Below, one piece after another: positions 41,010 through 49,812 of a stretch of DNA of 64,000 bases. A program made the position numbers and the translations under genes. How positions within the stretch are numbered: the first letter of the stretch is position 1; the number at the start of each line of letters is the position of its first letter. Source of the DNA: Phycisphaeraceae bacterium. GTDB lineage: Bacteria; Planctomycetota; Phycisphaerae; Phycisphaerales; UBA1924. Where the stretch lies: NCBI GenBank assembly GCA_023898685.1, contig CP060234.1, positions 558,001-622,000 on the forward strand, given 5' to 3'. The notes beneath the pieces were generated by a model, which searched no databases, was not told where the DNA came from, and saw only the letters and a program-made list of their open reading frames with translations.

Positions 41010-43424
41010 ATGAGACGCGGAATGCTCATTCGTTCAGTCATGGCTTCGTCAATCCTCGCCTGCGCCGGGCTCTCGCTCGGGCAGCCGGCGGCGATGCCGG
41101 GTTTCGATGGCCGCGAGAAGCTGGGCGCCGACCCCCACGCGGGTCTCTGCACGGTCGACCGGGACGGCGACGGATCGCTCACCATCTTCGATCTCCTCGA
41201 CTACCTGAGGGCGTACGACGCGGGATGCGATTTCGGGGCTGTCCCGTCGCCGGCGACGACCCTGCCGAACACGATCTTCTTCAACCACGCGGCCAACGGC
41301 AACGCGAACAAGTCGGTCGAAACCTGGGGCCCCGACACGTCCTGGGCGGACTCTCGCAACGTCCGGGTGTCCGTCCAGAACATGGGCGTTGAGAAGGTCG
41401 ACGTGGTGCGGGTGAGCTACTTCCTCGACGTCCCACTGACGGGGAGCGGGGGACTCGGCTCGAGCGCCATCTCACGGATCAACGACCAGCTCGCCCTCGC
41501 CGCGATGGCCGACAACGCCCCGCTGACACTGACGCCGTCCGGCGATCCGGACCCGTACTACCGCACCAACAACGAGCCGAACGCGCACTGGATCGATGCC
41601 ATCAAGGCCACCAAGGCGTACATCGCGCAGCAGACCGGCAAGCAGATCGCGGCGGTCGAGCTGTACAACGAGCCGGACTGGGCCAGCCAGGGCTCGCCCG
41701 CGACCCTGAACTGGCTGATGACCACGCTCGCAGCCGACCCGGATTTCAACGGCATCCTGCTCATGGGCGCGAGCACGCTGAACGCCGACAACGCGACGTG
41801 GTGGTACGACCAGATCGCCGGCCCGGCGACGGCGGGCTCGACGCACATGCTCGGCGGCACGCTCGCGAGCTACGCGAACTTCCTCCCCCACGTTGCGTCC
41901 AACGGCGACGCCCCGTTCAACCCCGAGGTCCACAGCCTCGCCGAGGCGATCGTGGGCGCCGACAGGGGGATGCAGGGCGGCATGTGGTGGGGCGCGATCG
42001 AGTACACGCGCGGGCTTTTCATCCGCTCGTCCGACGGGTCGCGGCTTGGGTACGCGGAGAACCTCGGCAACCAGGCCGCCGCGTGCGTGTACCGCGCGCC
42101 GGACGGCCAGATCCGCGCGTTCGCGGGCGGCATCGAGCGGGCCGGGTGGCCGACGCAGTTCCCGATCTACAGCGTCAATGGGTCGGTCTACTACGACGGC
42201 GTCGGACCGATCCGGTCCTACGCGCTCCGGACCGACCTCGACCAGCACACCCACGTCGATGTCGATACCGACCCAGCGGCCGCGATGCCACCGCTCGACG
42301 GCTACCGCTGGAAAATCGTCAACCGGCTCACCGGCCGCGTGCTCGAGGTCGCGGGCGGCGGCACGCAGGACGGCGACCCGATCCGCACCTACCCAGACAC
42401 GGGCGGTCTGCACCAGAGCTGGGACATCCGCAGGCACTACCGCGCCTACGGCAACTACATCCATCTCGACGGCTACTTCGCCCTGCTCAATGCCAACAGC
42501 GGCTTGGCCGCCGAGGTCGCCAACTTCAGCCTTGACGACAACGCGTCCGTCCGGCAATGGGGCGCCTCAGAGAACATGACCCGCAGTTGGTACGTCGAGA
42601 AGACCGGCGACGGCTACTTCTATATCCGCAACGCCAATAGCAACAGCTACCTGACGGCCGCCACGTCCAGCGCGGTGCAGTTCGAGACGCCCATCCCGCA
42701 GCGGAGCGAGTGGAGCTTCGTGCTCGCCAACCCCGACCCCGCGAGCGGGTTGCGGGGCAGCTACAGCTTCGAGGGCGACAACGGCGATGCCATCTCGTAC
42801 GGCGGGCCGGTCTTCGCCAACAGCGGCGTGTGCACGGGCCTGGCGCTCGAGTTCGACGGAACGAACGACTACGTGAGATTGCCGGTCACGATCGCAAACA
42901 CAGACGACATCACGGTCGCGGCGTGGGTGAAGTGGGACGGCGGCGCGGCGTGGCAGCGTGTGTTCGACTTCGGCAACGACGAGACGGAGTACATGTTCCT
43001 CACGCCGATGTCGGACCAGAACACAATGCAGTTCTCCATCACGACCGGCGGCCTCCCGAGCGCGCTGAATCTCGAAGCCGACCCGATCCCGGTCGGCGTG
43101 TGGACCCACGTCGCGGTCACTCTCGGCGGCAACACGGCCGTGCTCTACGTGAACGGCAGGCCCGTGTGCGCCGGCCAGTTCCCGATCGACACGAGCGATT
43201 TCAACCCGCTCAAGGATTACCTCGGCCGCAGCCAGTGGTCGCAGGACCCGTACTTCGACGGCATGATCGACGAGTTCCAGGTCTACGGCTTCGCCCTCTC
43301 GCACGACCAGATCGGCGCCCTCGCCGTCGGTTGCTGCGACGTGGACCTCGCGCCCCCGTTCGAGGAACTGAACGCCGACGACATGCACAGCTACCTCGAG
43401 GCGTTGGACGCGGGGTGCCCGTAG
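41010..43424 (+). CDS. Secreted putative glycosidase with N-terminal dockerin-like unit, ricin-type and LamG domains
   Basis: This 804-aa protein has a signal peptide to about residue 25. Unusually, residues 47-73 already contain a dockerin-like unit (CTVDRDGDGSLTIFDLLDYL, ending AGC). Residues about 85-425 look like a TIM-barrel glycosidase with AAVELYNEPDWASQ (Glu221 as likely acid/base of a clan GH-A enzyme); I cannot name the GH family. Residues about 430-565 are a ricin-type lectin domain (KIVNRLTGRVLEVAGGG and repeats), about 580-770 a LamG domain (LEFDGTNDYVRLP, VGVWTHVAVTLGG), and the end CCDVDLAPPFEELNADDM closes DAGCP. ATG 41010 is chosen, ATG 41022 being close. It is 13 bases after the GH2 gene, probably cotranscribed. 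Confidence 0.82.
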   Translation: MRRGMLIRSVMASSILACAGLSLGQPAAMPGFDGREKLGADPHAGLCTVDRDGDGSLTIFDLLDYLRAYDAGCDFGAVPSPATTLPNTIFFNHAANGNANKSVETWGPDTSWADSRNVRVSVQNMGVEKVDVVRVSYFLDVPLTGSGGLGSSAISRINDQLALAAMADNAPLTLTPSGDPDPYYRTNNEPNAHWIDAIKATKAYIAQQTGKQIAAVELYNEPDWASQGSPATLNWLMTTLAADPDFNGILLMGASTLNADNATWWYDQIAGPATAGSTHMLGGTLASYANFLPHVASNGDAPFNPEVHSLAEAIVGADRGMQGGMWWGAIEYTRGLFIRSSDGSRLGYAENLGNQAAACVYRAPDGQIRAFAGGIERAGWPTQFPIYSVNGSVYYDGVGPIRSYALRTDLDQHTHVDVDTDPAAAMPPLDGYRWKIVNRLTGRVLEVAGGGTQDGDPIRTYPDTGGLHQSWDIRRHYRAYGNYIHLDGYFALLNANSGLAAEVANFSLDDNASVRQWGASENMTRSWYVEKTGDGYFYIRNANSNSYLTAATSSAVQFETPIPQRSEWSFVLANPDPASGLRGSYSFEGDNGDAISYGGPVFANSGVCTGLALEFDGTNDYVRLPVTIANTDDITVAAWVKWDGGAAWQRVFDFGNDETEYMFLTPMSDQNTMQFSITTGGLPSALNLEADPIPVGVWTHVAVTLGGNTAVLYVNGRPVCAGQFPIDTSDFNPLKDYLGRSQWSQDPYFDGMIDEFQVYGFALSHDQIGALAVGCCDVDLAPPFEELNADDMHSYLEALDAGCP

Positions 43425-43627
43425 CCGAGCTTGCAGCCGAGGATTGAAGGCTCGACGCGAGAGTGATTGCTTCCCGAGGTCAGGGCCGCGATCGACGTCG
43501 AGTCCAACACCGCGGCCTCGGAGTGCGACATAATGGGCTCCTCGGATGCCGCGTCCGCGGGTGCCACGCCCGCCGGCTCGGCGATCCGCAGATCGCTCCT
43601 GACCTTTCAAGCCCAAGGGAGCCCGGC

Positions 43628-45238
43628 ATGCCGCGTCTCGACATCAAAACGCTTGCCCTCATGATCGCCTCGCTGCTCGGCTTCGCCCCACCCGCGTGCG
43701 GCGAAACAACTCCGGCGAACACGGCCCCCCGCCCCAACATCCTCATCATCTACAGCGACGACGTCGGATTCGGCGACGTGAGCTGCTACGGAACCGGGGA
43801 CATCCAGACGCCCAACATCGATGATCTCGCCCGAACGGGACGCCGCTTCACCCGTGCCTACGCGAGCGCGGCCACCTGCACGCCGAGCCGCTACTCGCTG
43901 CTCACCGGCCGGTACGCGTTCCGCAACCCGCGAGCGCACGTGCTCGACGGGGACGCGCCTCTGCTCATCGAGCCGGGCAGCCTCACACTGCCCTCACACC
44001 TTCGTGAGGCGGGCTATCGCACAGCGGCGATCGGCAAGTGGCACCTTGGGCTCGGCGCGGGCGACATCGATTGGAACGCAGAGGTCGCGCCGGGGCCGCT
44101 CGAAATCGGGTTTGACGAGTCCTATCTGCTCCCGGCGACAAACGACCGGGTGCCGTGTGTCTATCTGGACGGGCACAGCGTCGAGAATCTTGACAAGTCC
44201 GACCGCATCGAGATCTCCTACGAGAAGAGAATCGGCGAACGGCCCACCGGGAAGGAACGCCCCGACCTGCTCCGATACCAGGCCGACGCGCAACACTCCG
44301 GCACGATCATCAACGGCATCAGCCGCATCGGATTCATGGCGGGCGGACATGCCGCCGAGTGGGTGGACGAGCAACTGACCGATCGGTTCACCACACGGGC
44401 AATCCAGTCCATCACACGGTGGGAGCACGAAGACGCCGATCGCCCGTGGTTCCTCTACTTCAACTCACAGCAGGTCCACGAGCCGCGCTTGCCCAATCCG
44501 CGCTTCCTCGGCAGGAGCGGCCACGGCGTGCGGGGCGACGGGATGCTCGAGCTCGACTGGTGTGTCGGCGAACTGGTTGCGACGCTCGATCGGCTCGGCA
44601 TCCGCAACGAAACGCTCATCGTGTTTTCGAGCGACAACGGACCCGTGCTGACCGACGGCTACGCCGACGGATCACTCGAAGCCAACGGCGGCCATTCCCC
44701 GGCGGGTCCATTTCGTGGGGGCAAGTACACACTCTGGGAGGGAGGAACGAGGCTGCCCTTCATCGTCAACTGGCCCGGCCACGTACAGCCCGGGGTGTCC
44801 GACGCATTGATCAGCCAACTCGACCTGCTTGCATCCGCGGCGACGCTCTCGGGTCGACCAATCCCGAGCGAGGCCGAGGCCTCGCTGGACAGCCGCGACG
44901 TGTTGCCCGCCCTGCTGGGTCAGACCGACGTCGCAAGGCGCATCCTGCTCACCCAGGGAGCCGGCGGTGTCGCGATCCACGTCGGCGATTGGAAGTACAT
45001 CCCGGCGGGCTCGCGCACACCGGCGTGGGTCATCCACAAGCACGGCGGACAGGGCAATCCGCTGAGCAGCCCCCCGCATGGTGAAGTGCCCTCCCTGTTC
45101 GAGCTCGCGAGCGACCCCGGCGAGACGCGCGACGTGCTGGCCGACCATCCTGACATCGCCGACCAACTCAGGAGCGATCTGGAGCAACTCATGGCCGATC
45201 CCTGTTCGCTCGAAATCATGCAAGCCGGTCGGCCTTAA
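43628..45238 (+). CDS. Secreted sulfatase (formylglycine type)
   Basis: This 536-aa protein has a weak signal peptide (residues 1-25) and the S1 sulfatase fold: NILIIYSDDVGFGD (metal Asp pair), then CTPSRYSLLTGRY, in which Cys84 would be converted to formylglycine by a maturase, AIGKWHLGLG, and FSSDNGP. It removes sulfate esters from a substrate such as a sulfated glycan. The substrate class is unknown. It has no dockerin-like tail, unlike most neighbours. AAGGGAG precedes ATG 43628 by six bases. No maturase gene is in the window. Confidence 0.92.
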   Translation: MPRLDIKTLALMIASLLGFAPPACGETTPANTAPRPNILIIYSDDVGFGDVSCYGTGDIQTPNIDDLARTGRRFTRAYASAATCTPSRYSLLTGRYAFRNPRAHVLDGDAPLLIEPGSLTLPSHLREAGYRTAAIGKWHLGLGAGDIDWNAEVAPGPLEIGFDESYLLPATNDRVPCVYLDGHSVENLDKSDRIEISYEKRIGERPTGKERPDLLRYQADAQHSGTIINGISRIGFMAGGHAAEWVDEQLTDRFTTRAIQSITRWEHEDADRPWFLYFNSQQVHEPRLPNPRFLGRSGHGVRGDGMLELDWCVGELVATLDRLGIRNETLIVFSSDNGPVLTDGYADGSLEANGGHSPAGPFRGGKYTLWEGGTRLPFIVNWPGHVQPGVSDALISQLDLLASAATLSGRPIPSEAEASLDSRDVLPALLGQTDVARRILLTQGAGGVAIHVGDWKYIPAGSRTPAWVIHKHGGQGNPLSSPPHGEVPSLFELASDPGETRDVLADHPDIADQLRSDLEQLMADPCSLEIMQAGRP

Positions 45239-45340
45239 CCTGTCCCGGCAGCCCGTTCGCAGTGCGGGCCGCGGAGCCGCACCATGCACGGAAAGATGAG
45301 CAACCGGCCCCCGGGCAAGGGCCTATTCTGGGGCTGCGTT

Positions 45341-45408
45341 GCCCGAGGCCTCGGGCGGCAGAGCCTCTCGCGGAGACCGGGGGTTCCGAGCGATTGTTGC
45401 CCCCGGTC
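45341..45408 (+). promoter_or_regulatory. Palindrome and hairpin in the leader of the GT87 gene
   Basis: 45341-45356 is a perfect 16-bp palindrome (GCCCGAGGCCTCGGGC), downstream of a TATTCT (45323-45328). 45375-45383 pairs perfectly with 45400-45408 (9 bp, 16-nt loop). Either could end the sulfatase transcript or control the next gene; function unproved. Confidence 0.4.
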
Positions 45409-45503
45409 GACAACCAATGCTGGTTCGGGGCGATGCATCCCCGTACCGGAGTGACGCGGCGCGTGGGCGGCTCTCTCCCGTGCCTGCCCGCTGGGGGTCG
45501 TGA

Positions 45504-46811
45504 ATGAAAAAGAAGCTGGCCTTGATCTGGGGAGCCTGGTTCGCGTTATTCGTGTGGTTCGCCGAGGGCGTGTCGGCCCGGATGGGCCGGGCCGATCTCA
45601 CCGATGACCGCCGGTATCGAGACTTCTACGAGTTCTACGCCGGCTCGCACGCGCTGATGGTCGGCGACGACATCTACTCGGCCGGGGTTCTAGGGTATGT
45701 CTACCCCCCACTCTTCGCGTTCCTGCTGACCCCGCTCGCGGGGCTTCCCATCGCCACCGCCGCCTGGATCTGGCTCGCGGTGAAGCTCGTCTTGCTGGCC
45801 CTGTGCATCTGGCTGGGCGTCCGCGAGGTCGTCGACCGGCTCGGCACGCCGGCACGCGGGCACATCGCGGCAGGGGTCGCGCTGGTCGGTCTGTTGTTCG
45901 TCGTCGACAAGGTCCGGATCGAGATGAATATGCAGCAGTGCAACCTCATCCTGCTGCTGAGCTTCATCCTCGGGCTCCGGTGGATCGATCGTCGCCCGCT
46001 GCTCGCAGGCGTCGCGGTCGGGTTCGGGGCCAACTTCAAGTACCTCACGCTCATCTGCGTCCCCTACTTCCTGATCCGGGGCCGCTACAAGGCGGCCGTG
46101 TCGAGCGTCGTCTCGACGATCGGTTGGGCTCTGGTCCCGGCGATCGGGCTCGGGTGGTCGCAGAACATGGATCTGCTCCGGCGGGCTGTGCTGGGGCTGG
46201 GCAATCTCGGCGGCCCGGAAACGGCGAACGCCGACGCGGCGGGGGTGTTCCATGCGGCCTTCGGGCTGTCCATCCCCTCGTTCGCGGCGAGATACTTCGG
46301 CGAGAACGGGCACAACGCGGGCACCCTGACCTTCATCGCCGCCGTCGCTTTGGCGATTGCCGGCATCGCGTGGCTGTGTTATCGCGGGAGCGGGACCAAC
46401 CTCTTTCTCGGCCGGAACGGGCCGGCTCGGTCGAGCGAGGCCTCGCGTCGGGCCGTGCTGCTGGAGTGGTGTGGGCTGATCGTCGCGGCCTTGGTCTTCG
46501 GGCCGCAGACCAACTCGCCCCATCTTTCCATGCTGCTGTTTCCGTGCATGGCGGCCGCGGGGATTCTCCTGAGTCCCACGTGCGGCGTCACGCGCAAGCC
46601 GCTCTGGATCGGCACCGCCTTGATGATCGCGGGGCTCGTGCTCCCGCCGGGGGGTGTGGTCAGCGACGAGATCGTGGAGTTGTGGCGATCGCTCAGCGGG
46701 GCGGCGTGGCTAATCCTGCCGTTCTTTATCACGCTGTTGTGGACCGGCTTGCGGTACGGCCGCGGAGCCGCGACGGGCGACGGGCCGGCTATGGCGGCGG
46801 CGGGCACGTGA
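45504..46811 (+). CDS. Polytopic GT87/DUF2029-family membrane glycosyltransferase
   Basis: This 435-aa protein has about ten transmembrane segments and the GT87-like signature RDFYEFYAGSHALMVGDDIY followed by GYVYPPLFAFLL. Members of this family use polyprenyl-phosphate-linked sugars to glycosylate extracytoplasmic acceptors. Other marks are NFKYLTLICVPYFLIRGRYK and FGPQTNSPHLSMLLFP near the end. It is downstream of the sulfatase and upstream of xylB with a gap on each side; no clear link to polysaccharide breakdown is seen, so surface glycan synthesis is equally likely. Confidence 0.82.
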   Translation: MKKKLALIWGAWFALFVWFAEGVSARMGRADLTDDRRYRDFYEFYAGSHALMVGDDIYSAGVLGYVYPPLFAFLLTPLAGLPIATAAWIWLAVKLVLLALCIWLGVREVVDRLGTPARGHIAAGVALVGLLFVVDKVRIEMNMQQCNLILLLSFILGLRWIDRRPLLAGVAVGFGANFKYLTLICVPYFLIRGRYKAAVSSVVSTIGWALVPAIGLGWSQNMDLLRRAVLGLGNLGGPETANADAAGVFHAAFGLSIPSFAARYFGENGHNAGTLTFIAAVALAIAGIAWLCYRGSGTNLFLGRNGPARSSEASRRAVLLEWCGLIVAALVFGPQTNSPHLSMLLFPCMAAAGILLSPTCGVTRKPLWIGTALMIAGLVLPPGGVVSDEIVELWRSLSGAAWLILPFFITLLWTGLRYGRGAATGDGPAMAAAGT

Positions 46812-46885
46812 TCGAGGTGCCGGCCGGGCCTTCGAGGGCGGCAGGTCGAGGTCAGTGCGGAGACCAAGGGCTCCTGCCGGCCCGT

Positions 46886-46891
46886 TATACT
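46886..46891 (+). promoter_or_regulatory. Candidate -10 element of the xylB-xylA-GH127 operon
   Basis: TATACT is a good -10 about 100 bases before xylB; no strong -35 is seen at the right distance. The segment 46887-46893 is repeated inverted at 46940-46946 (ATACTGG / CCAGTAT), so a regulator might bind the pair. Confidence 0.35.
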
Positions 46892-46991
46892 GGCCGTTCC
46901 ACGACGGAGTATGTGAGAAGAGGCTGCCCTGCACAGTGTCCAGTATGGCGAACGACGCGCCGCGGGCGGGGCCCGACCGGATTCTGACGCC

Positions 46992-48554
46992 ATGAGCGAC
47001 TGTTATCTCGGCATCGACATCGGGACCTCCGGCGTCAAGGTCGTCGCCGCGGACCGGCGCGGGAAGATCGTCGCGTCGGCCACCGAGGCGTTCGACTTCG
47101 ACCGGCCCAGGCCGGGCTGGGCCGAGACGCCTCCCTCGCGTTGGTGGGCGGCAACCGCCGCCGCGACGCGTCGGCTGGTCGAGTCGCTGGGCAGACGGTC
47201 GATCGCGTCGATCGGGCTGAGCGGGCAGATGCACGGGTCGGTGTTTCTTGACGCGGACGCGCTGAAGAACGCGGGGCGTAGTCCGATCGGGGCGCTCCGC
47301 CCCGCGCTGATGTGGAATGACCAGCGCACCGAGCCTCAGCGGGCGGAGATCGAGAATCTGCTCGGCGGGCGGCGGGCGTGCGTCGAGGCGTCGGGCTGTC
47401 CCGCGCTGTGCGGGCTGACGGCGCCCAAGCTGCTCTGGCTCCGCGAGCACGAGCCGGACATCGCGGCCCGCATCGCCGGGATGTGCTTGCCCAAGGACTA
47501 CATCGCCCTGCTGCTCACCGGCGCGTTCGCGACCGACGTGGGCGAGGGCTCCGGCACGATGCTCTTCGACAACGAGGCGAGGGCGTGGAATGCGCGCACG
47601 CTGGCGGCGCTCGGCGTCGATCGCGAGATCCTGCCGGACGCGGTCGAGGCGGGCACGATCATCGGGCAGGTCACCGCGTGGGCGGCCTCGCAGACCTGGC
47701 TCCCCGAGGGCACGCCGCTGGCGATCGGATCGGGCGACAATCAGGCGGCCGCGATCGGGGCGGGTGTGGTCGACCCGGGCGAGGCATTGGCGATCGTCGG
47801 CACGAGCGGCGTGGTGCTCGCCCCGAGCGAGACGCACACACCCGACCTCGCCGGCGAGACGCCGGGCCGGCTCAACCTGTTCTGCGATGCGACCGGGCGA
47901 GGCGGGCGGGCCGGCAAGTGGATGCTCAGCGGGTGCATGCTCAGCGCCGCGGGCAGCCTGGAATGGGCCCGGGGCGTGCTCGCGCCGGGCGAGTCGTTCG
48001 AGACGCTGCTAGGCGGGGCGGGCGAGATTGCCCCCGGTTGCGAGGGGCTTATCTTCCTGCCCTACCTCACGGGCGAGCGTTGCCCAATCCCCGACCCCGA
48101 GGCGCGGGGCGGGTGGATCGGGCTGACGCGGTCGCACACGAGGGCCCACCTCGTGCGCGCGGTGCTCGAGGGGGTCGCGTTCGGGCTGGCGCAGATCATG
48201 GACATCGTGCGCGAGGCGTGCGGACCGGCCGAGCGGGTGCTCGTGACCGGGGGCGGGGCGAAGAGCGCCGTCTGGCGGCGGATTCTCGCCGATGCGTTCG
48301 GCTCTCTGGTCGTGCCGTTCGAGGCCGACGAGGGATCGGCGCTCGGAGCCGCGGCGATGGGGGCGCATGGCGTCGGGGCGTTCGACGACATCGCTTCGCT
48401 GGCGCGCGCCTGGGTACGCCTCGGCGAGCCGGCCGAGCCCGACCCGGCGCCGGCGCTGCTCAAGGCCCGCGCGGTGTACGACCGGCTGTACCACGATCTC
48501 CACCCAGCCTCGGCGTCGCTCGCGGCGATCGATCGGGGCGAGGCCGACCGCTGA
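46992..48554 (+). CDS. xylB: Xylulokinase
   Basis: This 520-aa FGGY-family kinase phosphorylates D-xylulose with ATP. Visible features are GIDIGTSGVKVVA at the N-terminus, SIGLSGQMHGSVFLD, MWNDQRTEPQ, the CGLTAPKLLWLREHEP family segment, GSGDNQAAAIGAG and the nucleotide-site LVTGGGAKSAVW. The length is close to usual (about 490-520). It lies 23 bases before xylA on the same strand, so the two genes should supply the pentose-phosphate pathway with xylulose-5-phosphate from xylose. A related FGGY sugar kinase is unlikely given xylA as partner. Confidence 0.93.
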   Translation: MSDCYLGIDIGTSGVKVVAADRRGKIVASATEAFDFDRPRPGWAETPPSRWWAATAAATRRLVESLGRRSIASIGLSGQMHGSVFLDADALKNAGRSPIGALRPALMWNDQRTEPQRAEIENLLGGRRACVEASGCPALCGLTAPKLLWLREHEPDIAARIAGMCLPKDYIALLLTGAFATDVGEGSGTMLFDNEARAWNARTLAALGVDREILPDAVEAGTIIGQVTAWAASQTWLPEGTPLAIGSGDNQAAAIGAGVVDPGEALAIVGTSGVVLAPSETHTPDLAGETPGRLNLFCDATGRGGRAGKWMLSGCMLSAAGSLEWARGVLAPGESFETLLGGAGEIAPGCEGLIFLPYLTGERCPIPDPEARGGWIGLTRSHTRAHLVRAVLEGVAFGLAQIMDIVREACGPAERVLVTGGGAKSAVWRRILADAFGSLVVPFEADEGSALGAAAMGAHGVGAFDDIASLARAWVRLGEPAEPDPAPALLKARAVYDRLYHDLHPASASLAAIDRGEADR

Positions 48555-48577
48555 CACGATTCACAGGAGAGGCACCG

Positions 48578-49744
48578 ATGGCGTTCCTGCCCACCCCCGA
48601 CGACAAATTCACCTTTGGCCTCTGGACCGTCGGCAACCCCGGGCGTGACCCGTTCGGCGAGCCGACCCGCGCGGGGCTCGCCCCGGCGGAGATCGTCGAG
48701 CTGCTGGACGAGGCGGGGGGCGCGTTGGGGGTCAACTTCCACGACAACGACCTCGTGCCGATCGACGCGACCCAGGCGGAGGCCGCGACGATCAAGAAGG
48801 ACTTCGCCGCGGCGCTCGAGCGCACGGGGCTCCGCGTGTGCATGGCGACGACCAACCTGTTCGGCGATCCGGTGTTCAAGGACGGCGCGTTCACGAGCAA
48901 CGACGCCGACGTGCGCGCGTATGCGGTGCACAAGACAATGCACGCGATGGACCTCGGAGCCGAGTTCGGGGCCGACGTCTACGTGATGTGGGGCGGGCGC
49001 GAAGGCTGCGAGACCGACGCGGCAAAGGACCCGGTCGAGTCGCTCAACCGATACCGCGACGCGGTGAACTTCCTCTGCGGCTACAACGCCGAGAAGGGGT
49101 ACAACTTCCGCTTCGCGCTCGAGCCCAAGCCCAACGAGCCGCGGGGGCACATCTTTCTGCCCACGATCGGGCACTGCCTCGCATTCATCGCCTCGCTCGA
49201 GCATCCCGACATGGTGGGCGTGAACCCCGAGGTGGCCCACGAGCACATGGCGGGGCTCAACTTCACCCACGCCGTCGCGATGACGCTCTGGGCCGGCAAG
49301 CTCTTCCACATCGACCTGAACGACCAGGCCTACGGGCGGTACGACCAGGACTTCCGGTTCGGATCGGAGAGCCCCAAGGCGGCATTCTTCCTCGTCAAGC
49401 TTCTCGAGGACCACGGCTACTCGGGCTACCGGCACTTCGACAGCCACGCCTACCGCACAAGCGACCGGGCCGACGTGATCGAGTTCGCCCGCGGCTCGAT
49501 GCGGACCTACCTGATGCTCAAGGACGCGGCGAAGCGTTGGAACGCAGACGCGAAGATCAAGGAGTTCCTCGCGTCGATGCCGCAGGGTGGGCTGTTGGGC
49601 AAGGGCGGAGCGCCGAGAACGTACTCGCCGGGCATCGCGGCTGAGTTGCACGGGCGGGCGTTCGATCGTGCTGCGTTGGCCTCCCGCCCGCTGCCATATG
49701 AAGCGCTCGACCAGCGCACGATCGAAATCCTGCTCGGCGCGTGA
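48578..49744 (+). CDS. xylA: Xylose isomerase
   Basis: This 388-aa enzyme isomerises D-xylose to D-xylulose. It is the shorter class I type known from actinobacteria (about 390 aa). Seen are FTFGLWTVGNPGRDPFGE, the catalytic His55/Asp58 region GVNFHDNDL, VYVMWGGREG, ALEPKPNEPRGHIFLPT with a metal Glu, VNPEVAHEHMAGLNF, and HIDLNDQAYGRYDQDF with metal-binding residues. AGGAGA precedes ATG 48578. Its stop overlaps an in-frame GTG of the next gene region, placing it in one operon with xylB and the arabinofuranosidase. Confidence 0.95.
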   Translation: MAFLPTPDDKFTFGLWTVGNPGRDPFGEPTRAGLAPAEIVELLDEAGGALGVNFHDNDLVPIDATQAEAATIKKDFAAALERTGLRVCMATTNLFGDPVFKDGAFTSNDADVRAYAVHKTMHAMDLGAEFGADVYVMWGGREGCETDAAKDPVESLNRYRDAVNFLCGYNAEKGYNFRFALEPKPNEPRGHIFLPTIGHCLAFIASLEHPDMVGVNPEVAHEHMAGLNFTHAVAMTLWAGKLFHIDLNDQAYGRYDQDFRFGSESPKAAFFLVKLLEDHGYSGYRHFDSHAYRTSDRADVIEFARGSMRTYLMLKDAAKRWNADAKIKEFLASMPQGGLLGKGGAPRTYSPGIAAELHGRAFDRAALASRPLPYEALDQRTIEILLGA

Positions 49745-49812
49745 CCAGCGCCGGGACCAGAGGCAAGGCGAGCGGCCTGTCTTCCATCGCCGCCCGGATT
49801 GGGATTCTCTGC

